64,000 bases of DNA from Deltaproteobacteria bacterium (GCA_016713425.1 JADJPE010000005.1:1240001-1304000); one strand, 5' to 3'; counted from the stretch's first letter, positions 8,978 to 18,748 are shown. The notes: generated from the letters alone by a model not told the origin. Numbers and translations are program-made.

Positions 8978-10849
8978 CTAATGGTCCGAGGCGAAAGGCC
9001 AGATTGCGAGATCTGGGTTCGCGCCCAACGTCGAAACGGCCGGGGACCATGTTTGCTGCGCTGTGCCGTTGCAGTCCCAGACCTGAACGTTGCAACCGTT
9101 CGAGTTCATGCAGCCCGCATGGACATCGATGCACTTGCCGTTCGCGTTGCGGATCTGTCCTCCCGACACGGTCCAAGTCTGCTGCGCCGTGTTGTTGCAA
9201 TCCCAGACCTGAACGTTGCAGCCGTTCGAGTTCATGCAGCCCGCATGGACATCGATGCATTTGCCGTTCGCGTTGCGGATCTGTCCTCCCGACACGGTCC
9301 AGGTCTGCTGCGCCGTGTTGTTGCAATCCCAGACCTGAACGTTGCAGCCGTTCGAGTTCATGCAGCCCGCATGGACATCGACGCACTTGCCATTGATGTT
9401 TCGTATGTCGCCACCTGAGCCTGATTGAGGACCAGGTCCGTTCAGCGCACGATAGGCGTCGATCTCGCTCTTGACGAGATTGACGTACTTCATGCCCCAA
9501 AGGTTCGTTGGCTCGATGTCATTCGTCGTCTCCTCGTCCCATCCTTGATCGGGGAACGCGAACTCGTTGAACTGATTGATGAGCAGGAACCTCGGATTCA
9601 GGTCGCGAGCGAGGCGCATAAAGCTTCGGAACGTTTCGCCGTTGCGTCTCAGATCGCCCTGAGTGGTTGGTATCTTGTTGGCCACATCGCCCCATCCGTC
9701 GACAGCGGGGTTGGCCATGGTCACAGTGAAGGCTTCGACCTGACCCGTCATGCTCTCCGCATACGAAGGTCCGCGGAGATCGATTGGGGGTGATGCACGC
9801 AACCGGTCGATCCAAGTCCAAACCTCTGTGTACCGCGTCAAACCAAGGCGTCCGTCTCCCCGGTACCCGGGCAGGCCGAGTTGATTGGACATGAATCCGC
9901 CCATCTTTCGAACCGTGAATCGATTCCACGTCGCGAGGCCGAGGCGGGCGTCGAGACGTCCGTAGAGCTGAGTCGCCGTCGGGGCGGCGAAGTACGAGAG
10001 GATGAGCGGCCTTCCTTCGTACTGCAATTCGAGGTCCGGATAGCGTCGATAGAGCGCGTCGTAGAACTCGAGTTGGAGATCCATGGCGACCTTTCCGTTC
10101 TGGGACGGCAGCGGCTCCCAAGCGGTCGGCTCGAAGCCCCCCATCAGCACGACGATCTTGATCACTCGGTTGTACTTCTTGGCTAGCCTATCGAAGGCAC
10201 TGAAGAGGTAGCTGTTGTTCGACTTGATCGCAGCCATGGCAACTTGGAAGACATCGCCGTTTCGGCACCCGAGGTTCGTCCTCAGCAACTGAAGCAACTG
10301 CTGGTCACCTGACGAGTCCTTCGGAAGCGCGTTGATGCTGTCCAGCCATCCAATCATCCCGAAGTAGTGACCGTATTCGTTGGGCAAGGTTCGCCCGGCT
10401 CGAATGTATCGATCGACGATGACCTGCGGCAGCTCCTGGTTGAATGTCCCGGGGGTAAACGTACACGCAACATTGTTGGTATGATCGAGCACGATTCCGT
10501 CGACGCCCATGTCGAGCAGCCACCGGTAGTGCTGCTCAATGACCGCGTCGTCCGTGCTGTCGTATCCACCGCCGTAAGGCGCCATGCTCTGCGAAGAAAG
10601 TATCGGCGAGATGGCGACGTCCCGACGCCATCTCGTCGCCTTGGGTCCGAACCATGCCTCATACTGCATGAGAACCTTCGTACCGTTCGCGGCACCAGTG
10701 CTGATGGCCGCGTTCCCGGTGTCGTCGTTCAACTCAGGCTCCGGCGTGGCACACCCCGCCGCCAAACACAGCGGGAGCACGAAGCAAGCAGACAGATGGA
10801 GCCTCACGCCCGAGGGCGCTGCTGGCCGGGCGCAACCTTGACTTCTCAT
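8978..10849 (-). CDS. GH99/GH71-like glycosidase lipoprotein with ricin-type lectin repeats
   Basis: The protein has 623 residues. The start is the ATG at 10849, which gives a signal peptide with lipobox LAAGC (Cys33). The N-terminal half resembles GH99/GH71-like endo-glycosidases: VLMQYEAWFGP near the start of the domain, MGVDGIVLDHTNN, a YEGRPLILSYF strand and LINQFNEF near the end. A Gly/Ser linker leads to three 42-residue ricin-type beta-trefoil repeats with CVDVHAGC, VQVWDCN and QQTW (QxW) motifs. The likely role is cleavage of an external polysaccharide, with the lectin holding the substrate. It sits on the opposite strand between pgl and gnd and is probably an unrelated insertion in that pathway cluster. 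Confidence 0.75.
   Translation of the reverse strand: MRSQGCARPAAPSGVRLHLSACFVLPLCLAAGCATPEPELNDDTGNAAISTGAANGTKVLMQYEAWFGPKATRWRRDVAISPILSSQSMAPYGGGYDSTDDAVIEQHYRWLLDMGVDGIVLDHTNNVACTFTPGTFNQELPQVIVDRYIRAGRTLPNEYGHYFGMIGWLDSINALPKDSSGDQQLLQLLRTNLGCRNGDVFQVAMAAIKSNNSYLFSAFDRLAKKYNRVIKIVVLMGGFEPTAWEPLPSQNGKVAMDLQLEFYDALYRRYPDLELQYEGRPLILSYFAAPTATQLYGRLDARLGLATWNRFTVRKMGGFMSNQLGLPGYRGDGRLGLTRYTEVWTWIDRLRASPPIDLRGPSYAESMTGQVEAFTVTMANPAVDGWGDVANKIPTTQGDLRRNGETFRSFMRLARDLNPRFLLINQFNEFAFPDQGWDEETTNDIEPTNLWGMKYVNLVKSEIDAYRALNGPGPQSGSGGDIRNINGKCVDVHAGCMNSNGCNVQVWDCNNTAQQTWTVSGGQIRNANGKCIDVHAGCMNSNGCNVQVWDCNNTAQQTWTVSGGQIRNANGKCIDVHAGCMNSNGCNVQVWDCNGTAQQTWSPAVSTLGANPDLAIWPFASDH
9000..9410 (-). repeat. 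126-bp tandem repeat, three lectin modules
   Basis: Three nearly identical 126-bp (42-codon) units encode the beta-trefoil repeats of the glycosidase. The high DNA identity between units suggests recent duplication or gene conversion. The third (C-terminal) unit has diverged slightly (CNGTAQQTW in place of CNNTAQQTW). Confidence 0.85.
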
Positions 10850-11175
10850 TCGGCGCTGGGAGGCAAGGTTCGTGCCGAACTCAAGATCGGTTGTCTTCGC
10901 GTCCTGCGCAGAGCTGATCCCTACGCGATGTGGAGCTTCCAACAAGACATCGTCACCCGAGGGATGCAACGTCTCACCGCGCACCACCGCACGGCATCAT
11001 CAGGCGCGATGCGTTTCTCCCACTACGAAGTTTCATCGCCGTCCCGCCGCCACCCGACCTCGAGTCGGGCGCGCGAACCAGTGCGGACCTCGACTCGATT
11101 GTTTTTGGCCGGAGTCGCGCTTGCCTCCGGATACGGCGGTTCGATATGGAAACCGAGGAGGAAGAGGCAAAGACC
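10850..11175. other. Intergenic region between divergent GH lipoprotein gene and gnd
   Basis: About 325 bp with no gene that I can support. It must hold the promoters of the minus-strand glycosidase and the plus-strand gnd. I see no clear -35/-10 pair, hairpin or operator. Frames are open across it but their composition is not protein-like. Confidence 0.5.
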
Positions 11176-12690
11176 GTGAGTGAGCCAGTTGGAGCAGAAG
11201 GTTGGGCAGAGTTCGGCGTCATCGGCCTGGGGGTCATGGGCGCAAACATCGCCCTCAACATCGAGGAAAAGGGAACGAAAGTCGCGGTCTTCAACCGATC
11301 CTACGATCGCACCATCGAGTTTCTGAAGAGCGCCCCTTCAAAGCGTTTCGCGGGCGCCGAAACGCTATCGGCGTTCGTTGCTTCTTTGGCGTCGCCGCGC
11401 GCGATCCTCATGATGGTCCCGGCCGGGTCGGCAGTTGACGAAACGATCGAGGGACTCCTTCCCTACCTTCGCACGGGTGACCTCTTGATCGACGGAGGCA
11501 ACGAGTTCTTCGAGAATACCGAGCGCCGAGCCGTGAAGCTGGCCCAGCAAGGCATCCTCTACTTGGGGATGGGTGTGAGTGGCGGCGAGACGGGTGCACG
11601 TCACGGCCCAAGTCTCATGCCAGGCGGAAAAGCTGAGGCCTACGCACGCGCAGAGCCGGTGCTCAGGAAGATCGCGGCCCAGGTCGACGATGGCCCATGC
11701 GTAACGCACATAGGTCCCGGCGGCGCGGGTCACTATGTGAAGATGATCCACAACGGCATCGAGTACGGCGACATGCAGCTCATCGCCGAAATCTACGATG
11801 TATTGAGGCGCGTCGGAGGCCTTTCGAATGATCGGCTGGCCGAGGTGTTTGCCGAATGGAATGAAGGCGAACTCGAGAGCTACCTGATCGAAATCACCGC
11901 GAAGATCCTCCGGCGTCGGGACGACGAGACCCAAGGTGCACTGGTCGACATGATCCTCGATCAGGCAAAAATGAAGGGCACTGGAAGCTGGACCGTTCGA
12001 GATGCCGCCCAACGCATGGTCCCCGCACCAACCATCGCAAGCGCCGTCGATGCACGCCTCATGAGCGCACATCGAGAACTTCGACTCCTCGGGGCCTCGA
12101 AACTCGCCGGCCCGATACCGAGCCTCGTCGACAGCGCCAGCAACTCCGGCAACGCGGGCGGCGCGGGCGGCGCGGGCGGCGCGAATCGCAGCCCGAGCGG
12201 CGCGTGCATCGACGACGTAGACGCGCTGATCGCGGACGCGCGCGCCGCACTGTACGCAGCAAAAGCATGCAGCTACGCCCAGGGACTCATGCTGATTCAG
12301 GCCGCATCACGCGATCTCAACTGGGCCATCGACATCGGCGAGGTCGCACGCATCTGGAAAGGCGGGTGCATCATTCGCGCGGCCTTCCTCGGTCGGATCC
12401 AAGCCGCGTACGCCCGGAAACCGACCCTCGAAAGTCTCTTATTCGACGCCGATTTCAGCCAAGAGCTTGCCGCGCGCCAGGAGGGGTGGCGTCGTTTCAT
12501 CACTCTCGGCATCGCGAGTGGCATACCTCTATCAGCGTCGTGCGCTTCTTTGGCCTACTACGATGGCGTTCGATCGGCTCGACTGCCGGCAAACCTTACG
12601 CAAGCACAGCGTGACTACTTCGGAGCGCACACGTACGCGCGTTGCGACCGAGATGGTGTGTTCCACACGGAATGGTCAGAAGCATCATGA
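11176..12690 (+). CDS. gnd: 6-phosphogluconate dehydrogenase, decarboxylating
   Basis: The 504-residue enzyme converts 6-phosphogluconate to ribulose 5-phosphate and CO2. The NADP-binding site is FGVIGLGVMGANIALN. The catalytic and substrate motifs MGVSGGETGARHGPSLMPGG, GPGGAGHYVKMIHNGIEYGDMQ and ASRDLNWAIDIGEVARIWKGGCIIRAAFL are all present. The start chosen is the GTG at 11176, preceded by the purine run GGAGGAAGAGG; an ATG at 11146 would add ten residues. Near residues 320-345 the protein carries a Gly/Ala-rich insert encoded by a 9-bp tandem repeat, which explains its length above the usual 470-480. It completes the oxidative branch begun by zwf-opcA-pgl. Confidence 0.95.
   Translation: MSEPVGAEGWAEFGVIGLGVMGANIALNIEEKGTKVAVFNRSYDRTIEFLKSAPSKRFAGAETLSAFVASLASPRAILMMVPAGSAVDETIEGLLPYLRTGDLLIDGGNEFFENTERRAVKLAQQGILYLGMGVSGGETGARHGPSLMPGGKAEAYARAEPVLRKIAAQVDDGPCVTHIGPGGAGHYVKMIHNGIEYGDMQLIAEIYDVLRRVGGLSNDRLAEVFAEWNEGELESYLIEITAKILRRRDDETQGALVDMILDQAKMKGTGSWTVRDAAQRMVPAPTIASAVDARLMSAHRELRLLGASKLAGPIPSLVDSASNSGNAGGAGGAGGANRSPSGACIDDVDALIADARAALYAAKACSYAQGLMLIQAASRDLNWAIDIGEVARIWKGGCIIRAAFLGRIQAAYARKPTLESLLFDADFSQELAARQEGWRRFITLGIASGIPLSASCASLAYYDGVRSARLPANLTQAQRDYFGAHTYARCDRDGVFHTEWSEAS
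12151..12183 (+). repeat. 9-bp repeat (GGCGCGGGC type) inside gnd
   Basis: About three to four copies of a 9-bp unit encode a Gly-Gly-Ala insert in the C-terminal domain region of 6-phosphogluconate dehydrogenase. Comparable inserts occur in other conserved enzymes in this window. Confidence 0.85.
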
Positions 12691-12755
12691 TCCGAACGCG
12701 TTTTTGCCGAGGGGCCTAGGCATCCGCGCCGCGAGAGGACTAGCATCCCAAGGAC

Positions 12756-13946
12756 ATGGAACGAAGCTTCGAACCCCCGCAACGCATCCTCATGGGCCCC
12801 GGACCGTCGGATGTCTCACCCCGCGTGTTGGCCGCCATGGCGCGTCCAACGATTGGGCACCTCGACCCCGCCTTCGTCGAGCTCATGACTGAGGTCAAAA
12901 GCCTTCTGCAATATGCGTTTCGGACGAAAAACCAGCTTACGATTCCGATATCGGGCCCCGGGACCGCCGGAATGGAGGCATGCATCGCAAACCTCGTAGA
13001 GCCGGGTGACTCGGTGTTGGTGTGCGTCAATGGCGTCTTCGGCGGACGCATGGCGACGATGGCCGAACGGATGGGTGGCGTCGTTCATCGAATCGAAAGC
13101 CCCTGGGGGGAGCCCATCGATCTTGCGCAACTCGAGGATGCGCTCAAGAAACACCCGAAGACGAAAGCCATTGCGTTCGTCCACGCCGAAACATCCACGG
13201 GTGCGCGTTCGGACGCGCGCGGAATCGCCTCGCTCGCACATCGCTATGGCACCCTGACGATTGCCGATACGGTCACAAGTCTCGGCGGCATTCCGCTGGA
13301 AGTCGACGAGTGGTCCCTGGACGCCGTCTACTCCGGCACTCAGAAGTGCCTCTCGTGCACTCCGGGGTTGTCGCCCGTAACGATAAGCGAACGCGCGCTG
13401 AGCGCCATCCGAGCCCGCACTCACCCCGTGGTTTCCTGGTTCTTGGATTTCGGGCTGGTGATGAGCTACTGGGGCGAAGGGCAGAAACGCACGTACCATC
13501 ATACGGCACCCGTCAACGCGATCTACGCCCTGCACGAAGCGCTTCTCGTGCTTCGTGAGGAAGGGCTCGAGAAGGCGTGGGCGCGCCATCAACTCAATCA
13601 TGAGGCCTTCCGCGCCGGACTTGCGGCCATGGGGCTCGAACTCCTTGTCCACGCGGACCATCGGCTTCCTCAGCTCAACGCCGTGCGCATCCCGGCCGAT
13701 GTCGAAGACGCCATCGTGCGACGCGCTATGTTGTACGACTTCGGCATCGAGATCGGTGGAGGTCTCGGCGATCTGACCGGCAAGATCTGGCGCATCGGCC
13801 TGATGGGCTTCGCTTCGAACCCACGGAATGTCTACCGCTGTCTCAGCGCGCTCGCAGCCTGTATGCGCAGTTCGAAGCACGTAAGCACCGCGGATGAAGG
13901 CCTCGCCGCTGCCAAGGCCGTCTACGTCGCCGCCAGTCGCGCGTGA
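12756..13946 (+). CDS. Class V PLP aminotransferase (alanine-glyoxylate / serine-pyruvate type)
   Basis: The 396-residue enzyme has the class V fold. It begins with LMGPGPSDVSPRVLAAMARPTIGHLDP, the N-terminal hallmark of alanine-glyoxylate and serine-glyoxylate aminotransferases. The PLP-contacting acid and lysine regions are IADTVTSLGG and YSGTQKCLSCTPGLSP, with the Schiff-base Lys in GTQK. The substrate could be alanine, serine or phosphonopyruvate-like compounds; sequence alone does not decide. The ATG at 12756 follows AAGGAC. It lies 65 bp after gnd and may share its transcript. Confidence 0.85.
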   Translation: MERSFEPPQRILMGPGPSDVSPRVLAAMARPTIGHLDPAFVELMTEVKSLLQYAFRTKNQLTIPISGPGTAGMEACIANLVEPGDSVLVCVNGVFGGRMATMAERMGGVVHRIESPWGEPIDLAQLEDALKKHPKTKAIAFVHAETSTGARSDARGIASLAHRYGTLTIADTVTSLGGIPLEVDEWSLDAVYSGTQKCLSCTPGLSPVTISERALSAIRARTHPVVSWFLDFGLVMSYWGEGQKRTYHHTAPVNAIYALHEALLVLREEGLEKAWARHQLNHEAFRAGLAAMGLELLVHADHRLPQLNAVRIPADVEDAIVRRAMLYDFGIEIGGGLGDLTGKIWRIGLMGFASNPRNVYRCLSALAACMRSSKHVSTADEGLAAAKAVYVAASRA

Positions 13947-14018
13947 GCGCACACCTCGGCGGCGGCGCGCGCAAGCGCTCGTCGGCGACCTCAGCCGGTC
14001 GCCCAATGCAGAGTGCAC

Positions 14019-14074
14019 CCCAGTGCCCAGTGCCCAGTGCCCAGTGCCCAGTGCACAGTGCACAGTGCACAGTG
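14019..14074 (+). repeat. 7-bp tandem repeat upstream of HU gene
   Basis: Five copies of CCCAGTG are followed directly by three copies of CACAGTG. The array ends 53 bp before the HU start codon, so it lies in or next to the HU promoter region. The 7-bp period excludes a coding role. Confidence 0.95.
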
Positions 14075-14127
14075 CGGGTGGTGTGGTTGACAGCTCCCCC
14101 TGATGGACCTACCGTCCGCGATCTAGA

Positions 14128-14403
14128 ATGACCAAGGCCGAGTTGATCGAAAAGCTTCACAAGAGCTCCGGCAAGGCTCTCTCCAAGAAGGCCCTCACGG
14201 GTCTCGTCGACGAGGTCTTCGAAACCGTCGCCAAGGCCGTGAAGAAGGACAAGCGGTTCACCTACCCAGGCTTTGGCACGTTCTCAATCCGGCGGCGCGC
14301 GCCCCGCGTCGGCCGAAATCCGAAGACTGGTGTTGAGGTGAAGATCGGCGCGACACGCACCGTCGTATTCAAGCCCGCACCCAACCTCAAGAGCAGCGTC
14401 TGA
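14128..14403 (+). CDS. HU/IHF family DNA-binding protein
   Basis: This 91-residue histone-like protein has the typical N-terminal helices (MTKAELIEKLHKSSG, SKKALTGLVDEVFETV). The DNA-binding arm follows: FTYPGFGTFSIRRRAPRVGRNPKTGVEVKIGATRTVVFKPA. Key arm features are GFGTF and the GRNPxTG tip. It bends DNA and compacts the nucleoid as a homo- or heterodimer. Which HU subtype it represents cannot be told from one gene. The adjacent downstream gene encodes a poly-aspartate protein of opposite charge. Confidence 0.95.
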   Translation: MTKAELIEKLHKSSGKALSKKALTGLVDEVFETVAKAVKKDKRFTYPGFGTFSIRRRAPRVGRNPKTGVEVKIGATRTVVFKPAPNLKSSV

Positions 14404-14753
14404 CGAACCGCGTCTGACTCGCGAGCGCATGCGAAGTCGTCAAGACTCCGGGCCGAGCTGCATGTAGTTCTGGCCAGAGTCAAGTTCGCGGTGACACGAA
14501 ATCGGCGCAGCGGATGCCGGCGCCACCCCGGAGGACCACGACAGTCCAGGCCCGTGCGGGAAGCACAGCGGGGAGGCCCCATGGGTGTCCCGAAACACCG
14601 GGGGCAAATAGATCGTCCCGGGACGTTCTTCGGTCGGAGTTGCTTCAAGCTGTTGACCGAACCCGCCGTTGCCAGGATAGCTTCACCAAGCCAGAGATCG
14701 CTGAGCGACATCACCGTCGCCATTGGCGAGCCGGAAAATGGAGTAAACCAACG
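14404..14753 (+). other. Intergenic region between HU and acidic protein genes
   Basis: No convincing gene is seen in these 350 bp. A possible promoter is TTGACC at about 14653 with a 17-bp spacer to GATAGC, but the -10 match is poor. GGAG at 14740-14743 is a plausible ribosome binding site for the ATG at 14754. Confidence 0.4.
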
Positions 14754-15143
<390 letters not shown>

Positions 15144-15264
15144 CACCAGCTAGGTGAGCCTGAACGCCCAGGCGGGCGGTCGAGACTGGATTCGAGCGTC
15201 GAGAGAAGCCCGCTCAAGCGTCTTGCTCAACCTTGAGTCAGGAAGCTTGCGTCATCACCGGGTG

Positions 15265-16110
15265 CTAGACCCCAGCGAGCCGAGCCACGACGTTCTGGAC
15301 ATCGTTCCAGACCGCCCGTTTCTCCGATGGGTTTCTGAGAAGGTAGGCCGGGTGATAAGTCGGCATCACCGGAATGCCGAAATAGTCGGCCCAGGTACCC
15401 CTAAGACGAGTAATGGGTGTGCTCGTTCTGAGCAGCGTCTGGGCCGCATAGCGTCCAAGCGCGATAATGATACGAGGGTTGATGGCCTTGATCTGAGCCC
15501 GCAAGAACGGCTCGCAGGCCTCGACTTCATCGGGTTCTGGATCGCGATTTCGGGGCGGACGACACTTGACGATGTTGGCGATGTAGACTTCCGAGCGGGG
15601 GATCTTCATCCCCTGTTCGATAATGCGGGTGAGCAGTTGTCCGGCTGCCCCAACGAAAGGTTCGCCGACGCGGTCTTCATCGCTGCCCGGCCCTTCACCC
15701 ACAAACATCAAGTCCGCCTTCGGATTTCCGACCCCAAAGACGATCTTCGTGCGCCCGAGTTCGTGAAGCTTGCAGCGTGTGCAGTCGCCGAGCACCTCTC
15801 GGATCTGAGAGAGCGTCGTGCACTGCTCGAGCGTTCCCAATCCCGCGGGCGCGACCGAATGGATGGCAACGTCACCCAGCGGCTCAAAGAGCGCATCGCC
15901 TGCCACATCGAAGGCGGGGCCGTCCGCCACGTCGGCGGCGACATCAAGGGCAGAGCTCTCGACGGCGTCGGCGGCTGAATCACGCGATGCATCGGCCGCA
16001 CCGGCCGTGGGTTCTTGGACGGTCGTCCCATCTACGCCAACCCGAAGCACCCACTCGAGCTCAGTCTTGAGCTGGCGAACGATCTGGCGGAGTTCCTCCT
16101 GTGCGCTCAT
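15265..16110 (-). CDS. Uracil-DNA glycosylase, family 4 (iron-sulfur type)
   Basis: The 281-residue enzyme excises uracil from DNA. Family 4/5 motifs are GEGPGSDEDRVGEPFVGAAGQLL (active-site motif A, with the early Cys cluster CTRC just before it), IANIVKCRPPRNRDPEPDE, and YHPAYLLRNP (motif B). Between the N-terminal helix (MSAQEELRQIVRQLKTELEW) and the catalytic domain lies a roughly 55-residue Asp/Ala/Val-rich insertion. The ATG at 16110 lies inside the 3' end of coaBC, a 50-bp overlap in the same direction, so the two are probably co-transcribed. Confidence 0.92.
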   Translation of the reverse strand: MSAQEELRQIVRQLKTELEWVLRVGVDGTTVQEPTAGAADASRDSAADAVESSALDVAADVADGPAFDVAGDALFEPLGDVAIHSVAPAGLGTLEQCTTLSQIREVLGDCTRCKLHELGRTKIVFGVGNPKADLMFVGEGPGSDEDRVGEPFVGAAGQLLTRIIEQGMKIPRSEVYIANIVKCRPPRNRDPEPDEVEACEPFLRAQIKAINPRIIIALGRYAAQTLLRTSTPITRLRGTWADYFGIPVMPTYHPAYLLRNPSEKRAVWNDVQNVVARLAGV

Positions 16111-17353
16111 GCGTCCCTTGTTCTTTCCTAGCCCTCACCACCTGATCAAGGACGAACTGTGCAATCTCCTCTTTCGGCGCCGGGCCGAAGGCGCGCGGTT
16201 CGCCCCGAGGCTCCTCAGCGGTCACGATCGCAACTTCGGACGCCCCGGGACCAAAACCGCGGCTCGGTCCTACGAGGTTTGCGACGACCATGTCGCACTG
16301 CTTCTCGCGAAGCTTTCGTCGAGCCGCTTCGATCATGTCTTGGGTCTCTGCCGCGAAGCCGACCACGAGCGCAGGACGCGAGCGGGCCCGCAAATTCGCC
16401 GCGAGGGTCTTGAGAATATCGGGATTCTCGACGAGGTCCAGGTGGGTGGCGGTTTCATCAAGGCGCTTGAGTTTTTGCGCACGTGCCACCGCGGGACGAA
16501 AGTCGGTCACCGCGGCCGTACCAATGAGAATGTCGACGTCCTCCACCGATCGCTCGGCCGCCCGCAGCATTTCCTCGGCCCGCTCCACGCGCACGACGCC
16601 GAGACTTGGATGGGAAGCGGGGTTCAGGTGGGTCGGTCCGAGGACCAAGGTGACGCGCGCGCCGCGCTGCGCCGCCGCTTCGGCGATCGCGATGCCCATC
16701 GCCCCGGTTGATCGATTCGTCAGCACACGAACGGGGTCGATCGGTTCCCATGTGGGCCCAGCCGTCACCAAGACGTGAAGGCCCTCAAGCGTTCGGAGGC
16801 GAGCGAAGTGCGCCTCGATCGAGGCGGCCAGCGCCTCCGGCTCGAGCATGCGGCCCACGCCTTCCCGGCCAGAAGCGAGATCGCCGGCGGCCGGGCCGAG
16901 AAACGCCACGCCACGTTCGCGAAGCGTGTGAACATTCTCCTGGGTGGCGCGATTCTCCCACATTCCGGTCTCCATGGCGGGCGCAACGACGATGGGTGCG
17001 CGCGTCGCGAGCAGCACCGTCGTCAGCGCGTCATCTGCGAAGCCATGGGCCAGACGCGCGAGAAAATGGGCTGAGGCCGGCGCCACGACGGCAAGCGCAA
17101 CATCGTGAGCCCGCTCGACATGCTCGATGGACGCATCGCGGCCTGGCGCACCCCGCGCCGCAAAGAGGTCCGTCATGACCGGATGCCCGCTCAAAGCCTC
17201 GAAGGTCAGCGGGGTGACGAACTGACAGGCTCGCCCTGTCATCACGACCTGAACTTCGAACCCGGACCGACGAAGCAGGCGCAGCAGCACCGCGGCCTTA
17301 TACGCAGCAATACTTCCCGTTACACCAAGGAGAATACGCGATCCCTGCGACAT
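16061..17353 (-). CDS. coaBC: Bifunctional phosphopantothenoylcysteine decarboxylase / phosphopantothenate-cysteine ligase
   Basis: This 430-residue enzyme catalyses two steps of coenzyme A synthesis. The N-terminal CoaC flavoprotein domain starts with RILLGVTGSIAAYKAA and contains the DALTTVLLATRAPIVVAPAMETGMWEN block. The CoaB domain starts near residue 190 with LHVLVTAGPTWEPIDPVRVLTNRSTGAMG and includes CDMVVANLVG. The length is normal. The C-terminal 15 codons overlap the start of the uracil-DNA glycosylase gene. The neighbour upstream is divergent. Confidence 0.95.
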   Translation of the reverse strand: MSQGSRILLGVTGSIAAYKAAVLLRLLRRSGFEVQVVMTGRACQFVTPLTFEALSGHPVMTDLFAARGAPGRDASIEHVERAHDVALAVVAPASAHFLARLAHGFADDALTTVLLATRAPIVVAPAMETGMWENRATQENVHTLRERGVAFLGPAAGDLASGREGVGRMLEPEALAASIEAHFARLRTLEGLHVLVTAGPTWEPIDPVRVLTNRSTGAMGIAIAEAAAQRGARVTLVLGPTHLNPASHPSLGVVRVERAEEMLRAAERSVEDVDILIGTAAVTDFRPAVARAQKLKRLDETATHLDLVENPDILKTLAANLRARSRPALVVGFAAETQDMIEAARRKLREKQCDMVVANLVGPSRGFGPGASEVAIVTAEEPRGEPRAFGPAPKEEIAQFVLDQVVRARKEQGTHERTGGTPPDRSPAQD

Positions 17354-17516
17354 GTCTCGACGAGGCTAATCTGAGATCATCGTCACGTCACCGAAAGAAT
17401 GGCCCCGCCCCCACGTGAGCCGAGTCACGGCCAAGGAACATGGAGGCGTCGGACAGTCGGACCCGGTGTCGACAGAGCGAGGCAGTCGCGATACCTGTAG
17501 TCTTACGCAGCACGCG

Positions 17517-18671
17517 ATGCATCCTGTCCGCCAAACATCTCCGTGCGCCGCGAGCGAGGCGACGCGACTCCACGAACGCCTGCGCGTGTTGTCGCCAGAG
17601 CACCAGCGCACCATCCTTCGTTTCGAACAGCGGCTCAGGGCGTTCGAGACGAACGATCAGCTCTCGGCGGGCCAATGCGTCGTCGTGCTCGAGCACCTCG
17701 TGCGGCTCGGCGAGCGAGGTCGCAACCCAGCCAACACAGGCAACATCGAGGATCTCTTCTGCCACACACTGGTCGATACGGGCGATCCGATTCGTGCCTT
17801 CGCCCAGGCGCTCGCCGACTCGGTCAAGGTCGTGCCCATGGATGAAGACGCGCCGCTGCTGCCCGTCATGCGGTCGCTCAAAGACGGACGAAGCTACCGC
17901 TTCGTACGCGACTTCAAAACCATGAGCCCGGGCGACAAGATGCTGGTGACCCACACGATGGTCGCTTATGGCGATGAGGAGATGTGGATGTCTGCGCGAG
18001 CCTTCGTTCAAGCAACGTGGCCCGAAGCCGGCGCGACGTTCATCGATCGTGAAGTTGCGAAGATGGCGGTTCAGTCCCAACACCTCCCGAGCTCGACATT
18101 CGTACTCTCTCGGGCTCACGGCCTGACGCTCGAGTGTGCGCCGCTCTACCGGCGCGCCGGTTATGACGAGGACGCGATCGCGAGAGCTCAGGCTTTCTAC
18201 GACACTTGCGCGGAGTTCGCGCCGGAATGGGCAAGCGCCTTCGTTCGCGGAAATGTTCCGACCGATGCCGCTTGGAACCGATGGCGACGACGCTATCTGA
18301 AGGCGCGCGATGGCCTGCCGGAGGAGCTCATCTATCAGCTCTCGAGCGACACGCTCACGAACTTCCTCGAGGGCACGCTCGAGTCAGGGAAGTGGACGGA
18401 CGCAACAGTCTTTTTCGGCGGTGTCACGCGTCCATCCCAGATCCCAGAGGCGCTCGCTGCGATCGTCAATCAATACATTGCGGAACACGTGGCCCTCCAT
18501 GATCGCCCAGCCGACGAGCTCATCACCGCGTGTCAGGTTACGCTCGAGCCTTGGGGCATCGGCTTCGTGCACGGACGCGCGCAGCTCATCGATCGCAGCC
18601 CACCCAAGGCGGACGAGCTCGAAGCTCAGTTCAAAGCGGCGTGGGCACGCAAGAAGCTCGGGGAACGCTGA
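17517..18671 (+). CDS. Hypothetical protein
   Basis: The product, 384 residues from the ATG at 17517, is not recognised. It is a soluble, helix-rich protein without signal peptide or membrane segments. Visible features are HQRTILRFEQRLRAFE near the N-terminus, a central RVRDF-like basic-aromatic stretch (SYRFVRDFKTMSPGDKML), and a C-terminal ELEAQFKAAWARKKLGER helix. The frame continues upstream to a GTG at 17415, but that part has no protein-like character. It is divergent from coaBC and ends at a 26-bp tandem array. Confidence 0.65.
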   Translation: MHPVRQTSPCAASEATRLHERLRVLSPEHQRTILRFEQRLRAFETNDQLSAGQCVVVLEHLVRLGERGRNPANTGNIEDLFCHTLVDTGDPIRAFAQALADSVKVVPMDEDAPLLPVMRSLKDGRSYRFVRDFKTMSPGDKMLVTHTMVAYGDEEMWMSARAFVQATWPEAGATFIDREVAKMAVQSQHLPSSTFVLSRAHGLTLECAPLYRRAGYDEDAIARAQAFYDTCAEFAPEWASAFVRGNVPTDAAWNRWRRRYLKARDGLPEELIYQLSSDTLTNFLEGTLESGKWTDATVFFGGVTRPSQIPEALAAIVNQYIAEHVALHDRPADELITACQVTLEPWGIGFVHGRAQLIDRSPPKADELEAQFKAAWARKKLGER

Positions 18672-18748
18672 CCAACACATCCGACGATCCTTCGTCACCA
18701 ACACATCCGGCGTTCCTTCGGCACCAACACATCCGACGATCCTTCATC
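18671..18748 (+). repeat. 26-bp tandem repeat, three copies
   Basis: Three consecutive 26-bp units begin at the last base of the stop codon of the preceding gene; each starts ACCAACACATCCG and differs by only a few substitutions. There are no spacers, so this is a minisatellite and not a CRISPR array. The remaining bases to 18985 hold no gene I can support. Confidence 0.92.

Noticed and set aside
18671..18748. 26-bp repeats as a CRISPR array
   Set aside because: The units are directly adjacent with no spacers, only three copies occur, and no cas genes are nearby.
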